Shown here: positions 13,841-25,100 of the stretch, in pieces
Layout of the letters: the number at the start of each line of letters is the position of its first letter
How positions within the stretch are numbered: the first letter of the stretch is position 1
Assembly (NCBI GenBank): GCA_009843735.1
Contig: VYCW01000009.1
Location: 1 to 35,637, forward strand
DNA: 35,637 bases
Origin: Acidimicrobiaceae bacterium
GTDB taxonomy: Bacteria > Actinomycetota > Acidimicrobiia > Acidimicrobiales > Aldehydirespiratoraceae
Direction: 5' to 3'
Position numbers and translations under genes: made by a program
Notes under the pieces: model-generated
Database searches by the model: none
What the model saw: only the letters and a program-made list of their open reading frames with translations
What the model was told of the DNA's origin: nothing

Positions 13841-15103
13841 ATGAACAACAGGAATGCGAAAGCCCTGGCCGCGGCCGCGGGCGCGCTGGCGCTCATGGCG
13901 GCCGCCTGCAGCGGCGGCGCTGAGCCCGACCCCGTGGGCGGCTCCGACGAGCCCCCAGTGACGGTTCCCGACCCCGAGGGTGAAGGGTCGGTCACCACCA
14001 CGACCGAGGCACCGGCGACCACCACCGAACCGCCGGTCACCACCACGACCGAGGCACCGGCCGACACCGCGACCGAGCCGCCGGCCCCCACGACGACCGA
14101 GGCGCCGGGTCCGCCCTATGTGGCCGAGTTGGCGTGGGGGAACTTCGCGCTGGCCGATCGGATCTCGGCCAAGCTGGCCGCGGGCGACACCCTCAACTTC
14201 GTCCTGTCGTTGACCGCCGTCGGCGAGGACAGCCCCGCGGCGTCGTTCGGGCACGGCTGGTCACAGGCGGCCGCAGACGTCGCCGACCAGCACGGCGTCG
14301 ACGTCGAGGTCCGGGTGATAGGCCCCCACAGCGCCGACGCCGAGGCCCAGGCGGCCACCATCGAGTCGCTGGTGGCGTCGGCCGACATCGACTGCCTGGC
14401 GGTGCAGGCCGCCAACCCGAGGCTGCTCGACGCCGCCATCGACGCGGCGGTGGACGCGGGCGTGCCCGTGTTCGCGGTGGGCGGCGACAGCCCCGACTCC
14501 AAGCGGTTCGCCTTCTACGGCATCGACGCCCACGCGGCGGGCTTCTCGGCTGGGCAGCTGGTGGGCCAGTGGGCCGCCGACGGCGGGATCCTGGTGCGGC
14601 GGGCCGCGGTGCTCACCGGCGACGCCGGCGCCCAGAGCCACTTCGACCTGATGCGGGGCTTCGTCGACGGGCTCCTCGAGATCCACTCGGGGGTCGAGTT
14701 CGTCAACGGGCCCGCCGACGTCAGGTCGTTCGGTTTCGAGCCCGTGGCGGTGTACAACGCGACCGAGGCGTGGGTGCTCGATAACCTCGACGTCGACATC
14801 GTGTTCCACACCGACGCCGGCGTGGAGGCCCTCGCCGAGGTGATGGCCGACCAGCTGCTCTACGGCGACATGTACGCGGTCGGGTTCCACATGACCCCCC
14901 GAATAGCCGACTACATCCGCGAGAGGCTGGTGGTGGCCTCGATGGCCCAGGGCCTCGCCGAACAGGCCCGCCGGGCCGGGCAGGCCTGCGGCGACTTCCT
15001 GCTCGGCGGCGTCCACGACACCGGCCATGTGGTGTCCGAGCCGCTGGCGGTGACCCGCGACAACGTCGACGAAGCCGACTGGGCGCTCCCGGAGAGCCAG
15101 TAG
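13841..15103 (+). CDS. Type I periplasmic-binding-protein-like lipoprotein in the tad operon
   Basis: A 420-residue lipoprotein. The signal peptide ends LMAAAC with Cys23 as lipid acceptor. A Thr/Pro/Glu linker (about 45-90, with TTTTEAPATT-type repeats) tethers a RbsB-like sugar-binding (Peripl_BP_4-type) domain: FGHGWSQAAADVADQHG, ATIESLVASADIDCLAVQAANPRLLDAAIDAAVDAGVPVFAVGGD, then FYGIDAHAAGFSAGQLVG, as in ribose-binding proteins. No ABC transporter ATPase or permease is nearby, so it is more likely a sensor or surface-exposed binder. It sits between TadE- and TadG-like genes with 55- and 30-nt gaps, so it is almost certainly cotranscribed with the pilus. ATG 13841 has GGAGG eight nt upstream. 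Confidence 0.8.
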   Translation: MNNRNAKALAAAAGALALMAAACSGGAEPDPVGGSDEPPVTVPDPEGEGSVTTTTEAPATTTEPPVTTTTEAPADTATEPPAPTTTEAPGPPYVAELAWGNFALADRISAKLAAGDTLNFVLSLTAVGEDSPAASFGHGWSQAAADVADQHGVDVEVRVIGPHSADAEAQAATIESLVASADIDCLAVQAANPRLLDAAIDAAVDAGVPVFAVGGDSPDSKRFAFYGIDAHAAGFSAGQLVGQWAADGGILVRRAAVLTGDAGAQSHFDLMRGFVDGLLEIHSGVEFVNGPADVRSFGFEPVAVYNATEAWVLDNLDVDIVFHTDAGVEALAEVMADQLLYGDMYAVGFHMTPRIADYIRERLVVASMAQGLAEQARRAGQACGDFLLGGVHDTGHVVSEPLAVTRDNVDEADWALPESQ

Positions 15104-15133
15104 AGGCCTCTACCAGAGATTGAGGGTCGGACG

Positions 15134-16162
15134 GTGCCGGGCCGGGCTGAGGCTGCGGTGATCCGACCGGCGAGCGGCGGACGGTGCGCCGCGGCCGGAA
15201 CCCGCCGCCGCGGCCGGGGCCGGGCCTCACCGCGATGCCGCGATGAGCGCGGCGGGGCGGTGAGCCTGTGGGTGGTGCTGATGGTGCCGGTGTCGGCCTT
15301 CGCGGCGGTGGTGGCCCTGGCCGGCCCCCAGCGCCTTGCCGCCGAGTCCAGCATGCAAGAGGCCGCCGACGACCTCGCCACCTTCACGGTTGCCTGGCGC
15401 GACGGCCACCACATCCATGACGACCCGCTGCCGGCGTTCTTCGAGCGCTGCGACGAGATCAGCGAGATCCACCAGTTGGATCTGAACAGCCTCGAAACCC
15501 ACCGGGACAACCTGCTGGCGGGTCCCCCTCCCTTACCCGCGACGGACCCCGCCGTCCTGGCCGCGGAGCAGGCCATCGAGGACCGTGCCGAAGAGATCGC
15601 GAAGTGGTCGGTGACCTGCGAGCGGATGTTCGAGGCGCTGGTGAGCGACCTCGGGCAACTGGGTGTGGACATGAGTTCGCTGCGGGGCTTCTACAGCGAC
15701 TCCCTGGGAGGGTTCTGCGACGACCGGCAATCCACGACTGAGCAGTCCTGCACCACCGCGGGCGGAGAGTGGTCGAGCCCCGGGTTCTGCTCCGACCAGC
15801 GGCACACGATCAAGGCGGCTTGCACCACCGCGGGCGGGACGTGGTCGGAGGTGCCGTGCCGGATCTCGGAGCGCACGGTGGTGCGCGATGCGGTGCACGT
15901 CGCGCTGGCGGGCGACTGGCTGTACGCGGGCTGGGCCGCCGCGCAGGTGTGGCCCGATGGGCGGCCGACCGCCGCTGAGTCCGTCGGCAGGCTCACCCGG
16001 CGCGACACTTCCGTGGCGACCCCCCCGCTCGGCGAATGCCAAGAACTTCTCGTGGCGCTCGACAACCAGGGACGGCCGGTGTGGGCGGACTTCGATCCGT
16101 CCAATCCACCCGACTCGCGACGGTTGACCGAGTCGGTGCCGCGGCGGCCGCTGACAGGCTGA
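15134..16162 (+). CDS. TadG-like minor pilin with two Cys/Trp cassettes
   Basis: A 342-residue protein. A long Arg/Gly-rich leader (1-38, ending CRDERGG) precedes a TadE/TadG-type hydrophobic helix (AVSLWVVLMVPVSAFAAVVALAG, about 42-64) and the stalk helix RLAAESSMQEAADDLATFTVAWRDG. The Glu normally at S-L-E is Trp. The middle is a helical region with two Cys. Residues 195-237 contain two tandem 19-residue cassettes (C-x-D ... C-T-T-A-G-G-x-W). These also occur in the giant protein downstream. The C-terminal third returns to TadG-like sequence (TVVRDAVHVALAGDWLYAGWAAAQVW). GTG 15134 has TGAGGG upstream, and the giant gene starts 12 nt after its stop. Confidence 0.68.
   Translation: MPGRAEAAVIRPASGGRCAAAGTRRRGRGRASPRCRDERGGAVSLWVVLMVPVSAFAAVVALAGPQRLAAESSMQEAADDLATFTVAWRDGHHIHDDPLPAFFERCDEISEIHQLDLNSLETHRDNLLAGPPPLPATDPAVLAAEQAIEDRAEEIAKWSVTCERMFEALVSDLGQLGVDMSSLRGFYSDSLGGFCDDRQSTTEQSCTTAGGEWSSPGFCSDQRHTIKAACTTAGGTWSEVPCRISERTVVRDAVHVALAGDWLYAGWAAAQVWPDGRPTAAESVGRLTRRDTSVATPPLGECQELLVALDNQGRPVWADFDPSNPPDSRRLTESVPRRPLTG
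15716..15844 (+). repeat. Tandem Cys/Trp cassettes in the TadG-like gene
   Basis: Two in-frame 57-nt units (15716-15772 and 15788-15844) encode C-D-D...C-T-T-A-G-G-E-W and C-S-D...C-T-T-A-G-G-T-W, separated by SSPGF. The segment TGCACCACCGCGGGCGG is identical in both. Three similar cassettes occur in the giant protein gene at 20135, 20570 and 25325. Confidence 0.8.
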
Positions 16163-16174
16163 GCGGAGCGGGCG

Positions 16175-19100
16175 GTGGCATCGCAGCAACCGGTCACAGA
16201 TCCGACCCTCGACCGCAGGTCGAGGATGAGAGTCGGGAGTGGTTGGCAGCTCGCTCGGGCTGGGCAAGCCCGCGATGCGCCCGGCCCGGGGTGCCGGGAC
16301 GACGCTGGGTCAGTGTCGCTGGAGTTGGTGTTGCTGACGCCGGTGCTGGTGCTGTTGACGCTGTTCGTGTTGTGGGCGGGCCGGGGCGGCCGGGTGGCGC
16401 TGACCGCGGACCTGGCCGCGGAGGAGGCCGCCACCGCTGCCGCGGTGTGCTGTGAGGAAGGCCCCGGCGGCAACCTGGACCGCGAGGCGCTGGTGCAGGA
16501 CATGCTCGAGACCCGCCCGGGGCTGGGGTTCCTGTGCGTGGGCGGGCTGCACCCCGGCGCTCCCCCCGACGACGGCGGCAGCGGCCCCGCGCAGTTCGTC
16601 CGGGAGGACTGGCTGACATTCGATCCCGGCCGGTTCACCGGCGGGGTGGGTGTTCTGGGGGTGGCGCTCGAGTGCGAGACCGACGGCGCCGTGGCGCCGC
16701 TGCGGGGCCTGTTCCCCACGGTGTCGTTTCGCGGCCAGGCGTCGGAGGTGGTGCTGCGCCAGCCCCCGTCGCCCCACATCCGATTCGCGAACAGCAGATT
16801 CTGGGGTGACGAGGGCGACACCCTGACATTCAGGCTGACCACCGGCACCGCGGTGCCATATGACATAAATGTGCACTACCAGGTCGATACCACCATCCCG
16901 GGCGCAGCCACTCCGGGCGACGACTACGGCCCTCTGTCCGGGAGCGTGACCATCCTTGGGGGCGGGAACACTGCCACCATCGAGGTGGACCTGGGCGCTA
17001 CCGACAGCAGCCTCGACGACCCCTTCTATGAGGGTGAAGAGACGCTGCGGCTGACCCTCACGCGCCTCGAGGACTCAGGCGGAAATGCTGTGCCCAGTAC
17101 CGACGCTCAGATCCATCCCGACTGGGCCCAGGCCGACGGCATAATCCTCGACAACGACCCGATGCCCCACCTGTTCGTGTCCAGCAACTGCAGCGTCACC
17201 GAGGGCGGCACCGCGAACTTCCGCGTACGCCTGCGCGACGAGGACAACCGCTTCAATGCGCCCAGCGCCGGTGAGGTGACCGTCGATTTCGCGACCCAGG
17301 ACGTGACCGCGATGGCGGGCGATGACTACACGTCTGTGACCACGACCCTGACGTTCGCCCCCCGCCTGCGCCCGCCCAGGATCGACGTGAACGTGGACAT
17401 CCTCGACGACGAGACCGCGCCCGAAGGAGAGCCCGACGAAACGTTCAAGGTGGTGCTGTCCAACCCGAACGGAGCGTCCTTGGGCCGCGTCCCCTATGAG
17501 GAGATCTGCACCATCATCGACGACGAGGTGGAGGTCAGCGTGGAGGACGTGGATGTGAGCGAGGGCGACCAGGGCGAGACGACGCTCACGTTCACGGTGG
17601 CCCTCGACGACTATCCCACCGCTGACGTCCACATCGGGTACCGCCTCGTCGACCACGGACTGGCCGTCAACAGCGCCCACAGGGGCGACCCCTCCCACTC
17701 GTGCCTCGCCCCGGGCTATCCGGTGGACTACCTGCCCCTCGACACGTTCAGAACGCCCCCGCCGCCGCCGGACCCGCTGTTGCGCATACCGCACACCGCC
17801 CGGCAGGCGGACCTCGAGGTGACGGTCTGCGGCGACACCGTCATCGAACCCGACGAGACCTTCTGGCTGGAGATCACACGCGAAGGGGGCGAGGCGATCG
17901 TGGAGGCCGACGGCGGCGCGGTGGGCACCATCATCGATGACGACACGCCGGTGATCACGGTCAACGCACCCACCGCCTGGGAGAGCGAGGAACTGGTCTT
18001 CACGGTGAGCCTGGAGCACAACAGTGCGCCCTCGGTGATCTCCGACGCGCTCACGGTGGACTACGAGGTGCTGGAGGACTCACCGCCGTCGGCCACCGAA
18101 GGGGACGACTACACGGCCTCGTCGGGCTCCCTCACATTCAGCTGTTCCACCTACCCGTGCGCCGTGACGGAACAGACCATCGGCGTGCAGACGCTGGCGG
18201 ACCTCGAGCCCGAGGCGGCCGAGACGTTCCTGCTGGAGCTCAGCGACGGCGACCCCGACGACATCGCGTCGCTCATCACGGTCAGCGCCACCGGCACCAT
18301 CACAGATGTGACGCCAGCGGCGATCACCGTCAACAACCCCAGCGCCGAGGAGGGCGAGGAACTGATCTTCACCGTCACCCTGAAGCGGGTGCCGGCTTGG
18401 CCCGGCCAGTCCGCGACCGTGGACTACCGGGTGGAGAGCCGCGGAGCCTCGTACCCCGGCGACTACAACACCGGCAGCGACCCCCTCGCCGGCACCCTGA
18501 CGCTCAATGACACCAACCGGGATTCCGACGACAACCCGTTCGCCACGGTCGGCGTGCAGGCCCTCAACGACACCCGCATAGAGACCGACGAGACCCTTCA
18601 CCTGGTCCTGGAGGAGAACAGCGTCATACTCAGCGAAGGCTCGGCGGTGCTGGACCCTAGGGGGGTGGGCACCATCGTGAACGTCAACCCGGCCGTGGTG
18701 CGGGTGAGCAGCCCGGAGGCGTTCGAGGGCCAGCCCCTCGTCTTCGTGATCTCCCTGGAGGACGACCTCGGCGACCCGGCCGTGATCACCGAGGACGTCG
18801 TCATTGACATCTCCGCAACCGCGGATGGTACAGCGACCGGCACGGCGACCACCGGTCGAACCGACTGCCCGTCCGACCCGAACACCAACACGGACACGGA
18901 CAACACGGACTACGTGTGGCAGGACGTGTCCTCGATCACATTCTCGGCGAGCGACGACGTACGGGAAACGTCGGTGACCGTGCCGACGTGCAGGGACGCC
19001 GTCGATCCCGAAGGTGACGAGACGGTGTTCCTGACCGTGACCCTGCCGCCCCGGTCGGACGGAACGTCCCAGTCCCACGCGAGTCTCGGCGACCCCACCG

Positions 19101-22100
19101 GCACCGGCACCATCGCCGACGAGAGCGGCGCGATCGTCCTGCGCATAGAGGACGCCGCGGCCGACGAGGGCGACGATGTCGAGTTCGAGGTGAGGCTGGG
19201 AAGACTCTTGCCCGACGGCACCTTCGCCGAGGAGGCCCTCGGCCGCGACGTGACCGTGATCGCGGCGACCGAGAGCCGTCCCGGCGACACGGCCGACGCC
19301 GACACCGACACCAACCGTCACGACTACGCGCCCGTACTGCGCAGGCTGAGGATCCCCGCCGGCGCCACCCGCCCCGTCGTGCCGCTGAGGGTGCCGACCC
19401 ATGTCGACGGAGACCCCGGCGGCACCGAGACCGAGGGGTCCGAGACCTTTACGGTGGTGCTGTCCTCACCCAGCGGTGCAAGGATCCAGGACGGGGTGGC
19501 TGAGGGCACCATCAACCCCCGCTGCGTCGACATCAACGACCAGAACGACCCACCGCCGGCCTTCATCCTGCCCGAGGAGATAGTCACGGCCGAGGGCAGC
19601 AGCCAATTCATCGTCCAGCTCCGTCTGAGTCAGCCGATCTGTAGCACGGCCACGATCTCCCACCAGTTCCTGACAGGCGGCGTGGGCAACGTGTACGGCA
19701 CCGCGACACAGTCCGATGTCTCCGGCATCGGCATCCCTCGCCACGAGTTCGCGATTGGTACCAGGAGCAACCTGCCGACACAGGAATGGCAGCTGGGTGT
19801 CAGCGCCGTCACCGACGACCAGACGGCCGAGGACGACGAGTGGTTCACCTTCCAGGTGAACTGGCGCCAGGATAAGAACGCCGACGGCACGCCGAGGAAC
19901 GACCCCTTGGCTATGGAGGACCACTACCAGGGACTGTCATGGGTCTCGGCTCGGGTCAGGATCGTCGACGACGACCCCGATCCGAGCCTGCGGGTGGCGG
20001 AGGCCTCGGCGGCCGAGGGCGACATCATGACCTTCACGGTGGCCCTGGACGCGGCCAGCGAGAAGACGGTCACCGTGGACTACAGCGTCGTGGACGGCAG
20101 CGGCAGCGCCACCCTGGGCGTCGACTACGGCCCCTGCGAGGACGACTTCGCCCAGACCACCGAGAGCGACTGCACATCGGTAGGGAAGACGTGGCATCCC
20201 CTCAGCGGCCGGCTCGTCTTCGCCCCCGGCGACACCAGCGCGACGTTCACGGTGCCCACCGCCGCCGATACCGACACCGAGGGCGACGAGACCTTCCAGG
20301 TGGAGATCAGCGCGCCCACGTCGACGGATCCCAACAACCCCGCCCCACCGATGAACGCCACCATCGCCGACGCCATCGCGCTGGGCACGATCCTCGAGGG
20401 CGGCCTGCCCCGGCTGCGCATCTCCGACGCCTCGGCCGACGAGGGGTCGACGATGAGCTTCACGGTCACGCTGAGCGAGCCGGCCACGACGCAGGTGACC
20501 GTGGACTACGCGACCGTGCAGAGGCCGCAGGGACTGGGGGCCGCCACCCAGGGCGACGACTACGGGCCGTGCACGGATCCGGATCCCTCCCACACCACCA
20601 AGGACCTCTGCGAGGCCGGCGGCGGGACGTGGCACCCTCTCAGCGGCACGCTGACCTTCAACCCCGGCCCCCCCGGAGACACGAGCAGGACCATCACCGT
20701 GGCCATCGCCGACGACGGCGAGGACGAGATCGACGAGACCTTCTTCGTCGAGCTGTCGAACCCCAGCAGCAACGCCTCGCTGGGCGACCGCAGCGGGCTG
20801 GGGACCATCAACGGCACCCTGGACTGCTTCCGCCTGGGGGACAGGAACGACCCCGACCTCCCCGTCATGACCGTCCAGACCCCGTCCACCGTGGACGAGG
20901 GAGCGGGCACCATGGCCGTGACCGTGACAGTCTCCCGGCCGATCTGCCAGGGCACGGCCGTGGCGATGAGTGCCAGCCAGTCCTCGGCCGACACCGCCGC
21001 CACCCTGGGCGACGACTACCGCCTCCCGCTGGCCCTGCCCGCCCTGGCGCCCCTGGCCACCACGACCAGCCTCAACCTGGAGATCATCGACGACGACATC
21101 GTCGAGCACCCCGAGACCATCGGCCGGATCGACCTCAGCTTCTCCTTGGAGTACGGAACAACGCAGGTCACGTCCCATGTACCCGCCACTGCGACCATCA
21201 CCGACAACGACCAGGCGACCGTCTCGGCCGGCGGGTCCTCGGCCGACGAGGGCGACACGCTCATCTTCACAGCCGTGCTCGACCGGGTCGCCCCCTGGGA
21301 TGTGACCATCGACTACGCCACCGCCGACGGCACCGCGCTCGCCGGCCAGGACTACCGGACGGTGTCGGGCACCGCCACCATCGCCAGCGGGCAGCGCTCG
21401 GTGGACATCCGGGTCCCCACCATCCAGGACTTCATCGAGGAGCCCGACGAGACCTTCCGGCTCGAGTTGAGCAACCCCTCCGGCGGCCAGCTCGACGGCG
21501 GGGCCACCGAGATCGCTGTCACCGGGACCATCCGCGACGACGACGACCTGCCGGCCCTCAGCATCTCGAACGCGGCCGCCTACGAGGGCGAGACGCTGAC
21601 CTTCGCGGTGACGCTGGGCACGCCGAGCGGCCGCGCCATCGACGTGGCCTGGAGCACCGAGGACCGCACCGCCACCGCCGGCAGCGACTACACGGCCGTA
21701 TCCGGCACCGTGACCATCGCTGCGGGCAGCACGTCTGCGCAGGTGCAGGTGGTGACCCTCACCGACAATGTGCCCGAGTCCGCCGAGCGCCTCGCCGTGA
21801 TCCTCAGCCCCACACCGTTGGCGCTGCTCGACGACGGCGAGGGCACCGGAGTCATCTTCGACGTCGGCGAGCGGGAGTTGACCGTCTCCGACGCCACCAC
21901 CACCGAGGGCGGGACTCTGCGCTTCGAGGTCGGCTTCGACGGCCCTGCCTTCACCGGCGGCACTGAGATCACGGTCGACTACCGCACCGCCGCGGGCACC
22001 GCCGCTGCCGGCGACGACTACAGCAGCGCCTTCGAGTCCACCGCGGGGACGCTGAGGATCGTCTCGGGCCAGACGTCGGCGACGGCGAGCGTGCCGACGG

Positions 22101-25100
22101 TGCAGGACAGCCTCGACGAGGACGCAGAGCAGATGGAGCTGGTGCTCAGCGACCCCGTCGGAGGCGTGCTGGCCGTGGACCGGGCCCGCGGGGTGATCAT
22201 CGACGACGACCCCTTGCCCGCGCTGTCGGTCAGTAACGCCGAGGCCACCGAGGGCGACGACACCCACATCACGTTCACGGTGAGCCTGAGCGAGGCCAGC
22301 GGCCGTGCTGTGTCGGTGCGATACAGCACCGCCGACATGACCGCCACCGCCGGCAGCGATTACACCGCGGTCACGTCGCCGCTGCCGACGCTGACCTTCA
22401 CGGCCGGCGAGCAGTCCAAGACGGTCTCGGTGGCGCTCAGCGACGACACCGTGGCCGAGGATCTCGAGAGGTTCCAACTGGTGCTGTCGAGCCCGGCCAA
22501 CGCCACCCTCGCCGACCCCGTCGGCGTGGGCACGATCCTCGACGACGACGGCCTGGTGCAGATACTGGCCGAGGACGCCCCGGCCGTCTATGAGGGCGAC
22601 GGCGTGTCCGCGGTGTTCACGGTGCGCCTCAGCCGGGCCGCGACCGCCGCCGTGACCGTGCAGTACTCCACTTCCAACGGGACCGCCGAGTCGCCCGGGG
22701 ACTACACCGCGGCGTCGTCGCAGACCCTGACCTTCGCGCCGGGCGACACCACCATGACGGTCTCGGTGGCGCTCGCCAACGACGACATCCCCGAGGACAC
22801 CGAGACGTTCGGGCTGGTGCTGTCCACCCCCAGCAGCAACGCGGAGATCGGCGAGGGCACCGCAGTGGCCACCATCCTCGACGACGACAACCTGCCGACG
22901 CTGTCGGTCGGCGACGCCACCGCCGCCGAGGGCGCCTCGGCGAGCTTCACGGTGAGGCTGAGCGCGTCGTCGTCGCGGGCTGTCACCGTCGACTACGCCA
23001 CCATCATCGACCCCACCGCCGGCGACGCCGCCGCGGTGCCCGCCCAGGACTTCAGCCCGGTCTCGGGCACGCTCACCATCGCCGCCCGTAGCGACTCCGC
23101 CACCATCACGGTGGCGCTGCCCGACGACAGCCTCGACGAGCACACCGAGACCTTCTGGCTGCGCCTCACCAACCCCACCGGCACCACCATCCTGGACGGC
23201 ACCGGGGTGGGCGCCATCACCGACGACGACCCCCTGCCGCAGCTGTCGATCGCAAACGGCCGTGCCGACGAGGGCGACGCCGTCGTTCTCATCGCGCATC
23301 TGGCGCCTGTCAGCGGCCGCACCGTGACCGTGCCGTGGACCACCGCGGCCACCACCAGCGGCAACCCCGCCACCGCGGGAGAGGACTACACCGCCGCCTC
23401 GGGGACGCTGACCTTCGCCTCGGGCGCCAGTAGCGCCCGGATCGAAGTCGCCACCCTCCAGGACACCACATCCGAGACGGACGAGACGTTCCAGGTCCAG
23501 CTGGGCCAGCCCACCCACGCCACCCTCGATGATGCCATCGCAATCGGCGTCATCCACGACGACGACGGCCTGCCCCGGGTCTCCGTCGCCGACACCGAGG
23601 TGTCCGAGGACGCCAGCCCCGCCACCTTCACCGTCACCCTCAGCCACGCCAGCAGCCAGGCCGTCAGCGTCGACTACGCCACCAGCGACGAGTCCCCGGC
23701 CGAAGGCGCCGCCACCGCCGGCGACGACTACGCCACCAGCTCGGGGGCTCAGGGAACACTCACCATCCCCGCGGGCCGCCTCTCAGGCGGGATCTCGGTC
23801 TTCATCGCCAACGACGACGACGCCGAGGAGACCGAGACGTTCACCCTCACCCTCTCCAACCCCACCAACGCGGTGATCGCGGAGGGCGGAGGCACCGCCA
23901 CCGGCACCATCCTCGACGACGAGGGCCTCCCGCGGCTCAGCGTCTCGGACGCGCACGAGTGCGAAGACGGCTCCAGCGAGGCTGACTGTGCAGTCCGCCT
24001 CTGCAGGGCTGGCGGCTTCCGGACCATTGAGGAGTACACGGCGTGCCAAACGGCCCTCGCTGACCCCGACGCGTGCCAGGAGGGCATGTGCGGCGGGGAC
24101 GGGGTGCTCGAGTTCGCTGTGGAGCTAAGCCACGCCAGCACCGAGGAGACGAGCGTGCGCTACAGCACCTTCGCAGCCAGCGCGGCGCACCCCCGCGACT
24201 ACATCGCCACTGCCGGCACGCTCACGATCCCGGCCGGTGACACGACCGCGTCGATCCCTGTGACCCTGGTGGACGACGGCGTCCACGAACAGCTGACCGA
24301 GACGTTCCTGCTGGTCCTCAGCGACGCGAACGGCGTCGAGTTGGAGACCGAGCAGGCCACCGGCACCATCCGCGACGACGACCGACCGCCGTTGCTCTCC
24401 AGCGTGCACTTCGGCACCTTCGCCAACGAGGACGACGGGTTCGCCTACCACGAAGTCACGCTCAGCCATCCGAGCGACCTCGAAGTAAGCGCCTTCTACA
24501 ACTTCAGGGAGTGGACCCGGAGCGGAGGAAGGGCCGTCATCGACGACACCGACGAGAACGGCAAGTCCTGTTCACAGGGGCACGCCGACCAAGGGCGCTG
24601 CAAGATCACATTCGCCCCCGGAGTGGTCGAGCAGACCATCGAGGTGCCGTTGCTCAACAACCACCACCGCGTGACGCCCAATTACTCGTATGTCGCTTAC
24701 CTCAGTACGGAGTACCACCTCACACTGAGCTCCCTCCACAACGCCCGTCACTTCCATACATCTGCGCGCGGCCGAGTCTGGGACGACGAGCACCCGCCCT
24801 ATGTCGACAGCGTCGCCGTGCTGGACACCCTGGAGGGCGCGGGGGAGGCGGTGTTCACGATTACGCTCAACCGGTTCTCCGACACCGAGGTGATCGCCAC
24901 ATACAAGACCGTCGACGGCTCCGCCACCGCCGGGACCGACTACACCGCCAAGCAGGCGACGGTCACGTTCCCGCCGGGCACCATCACCGCCACCGCCACG
25001 GTGGAGATCCTCAACGACAACATGGACGAGGGCGAGGAGAGGTTCACGCTGGAGATCATCGACGACCCCGGGAACTCCAACCTCACCTACCTCTCCAGTC

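Noticed and set aside
19937..23647. A 1236-residue open frame on the minus strand inside the giant gene
   Set aside because: It is a mirror of the repetitive GC-rich Calx-beta coding sequence: Gly/Val/Arg/His-rich, without domains, and with no operon context. The plus-strand frame has clear repeated domains.
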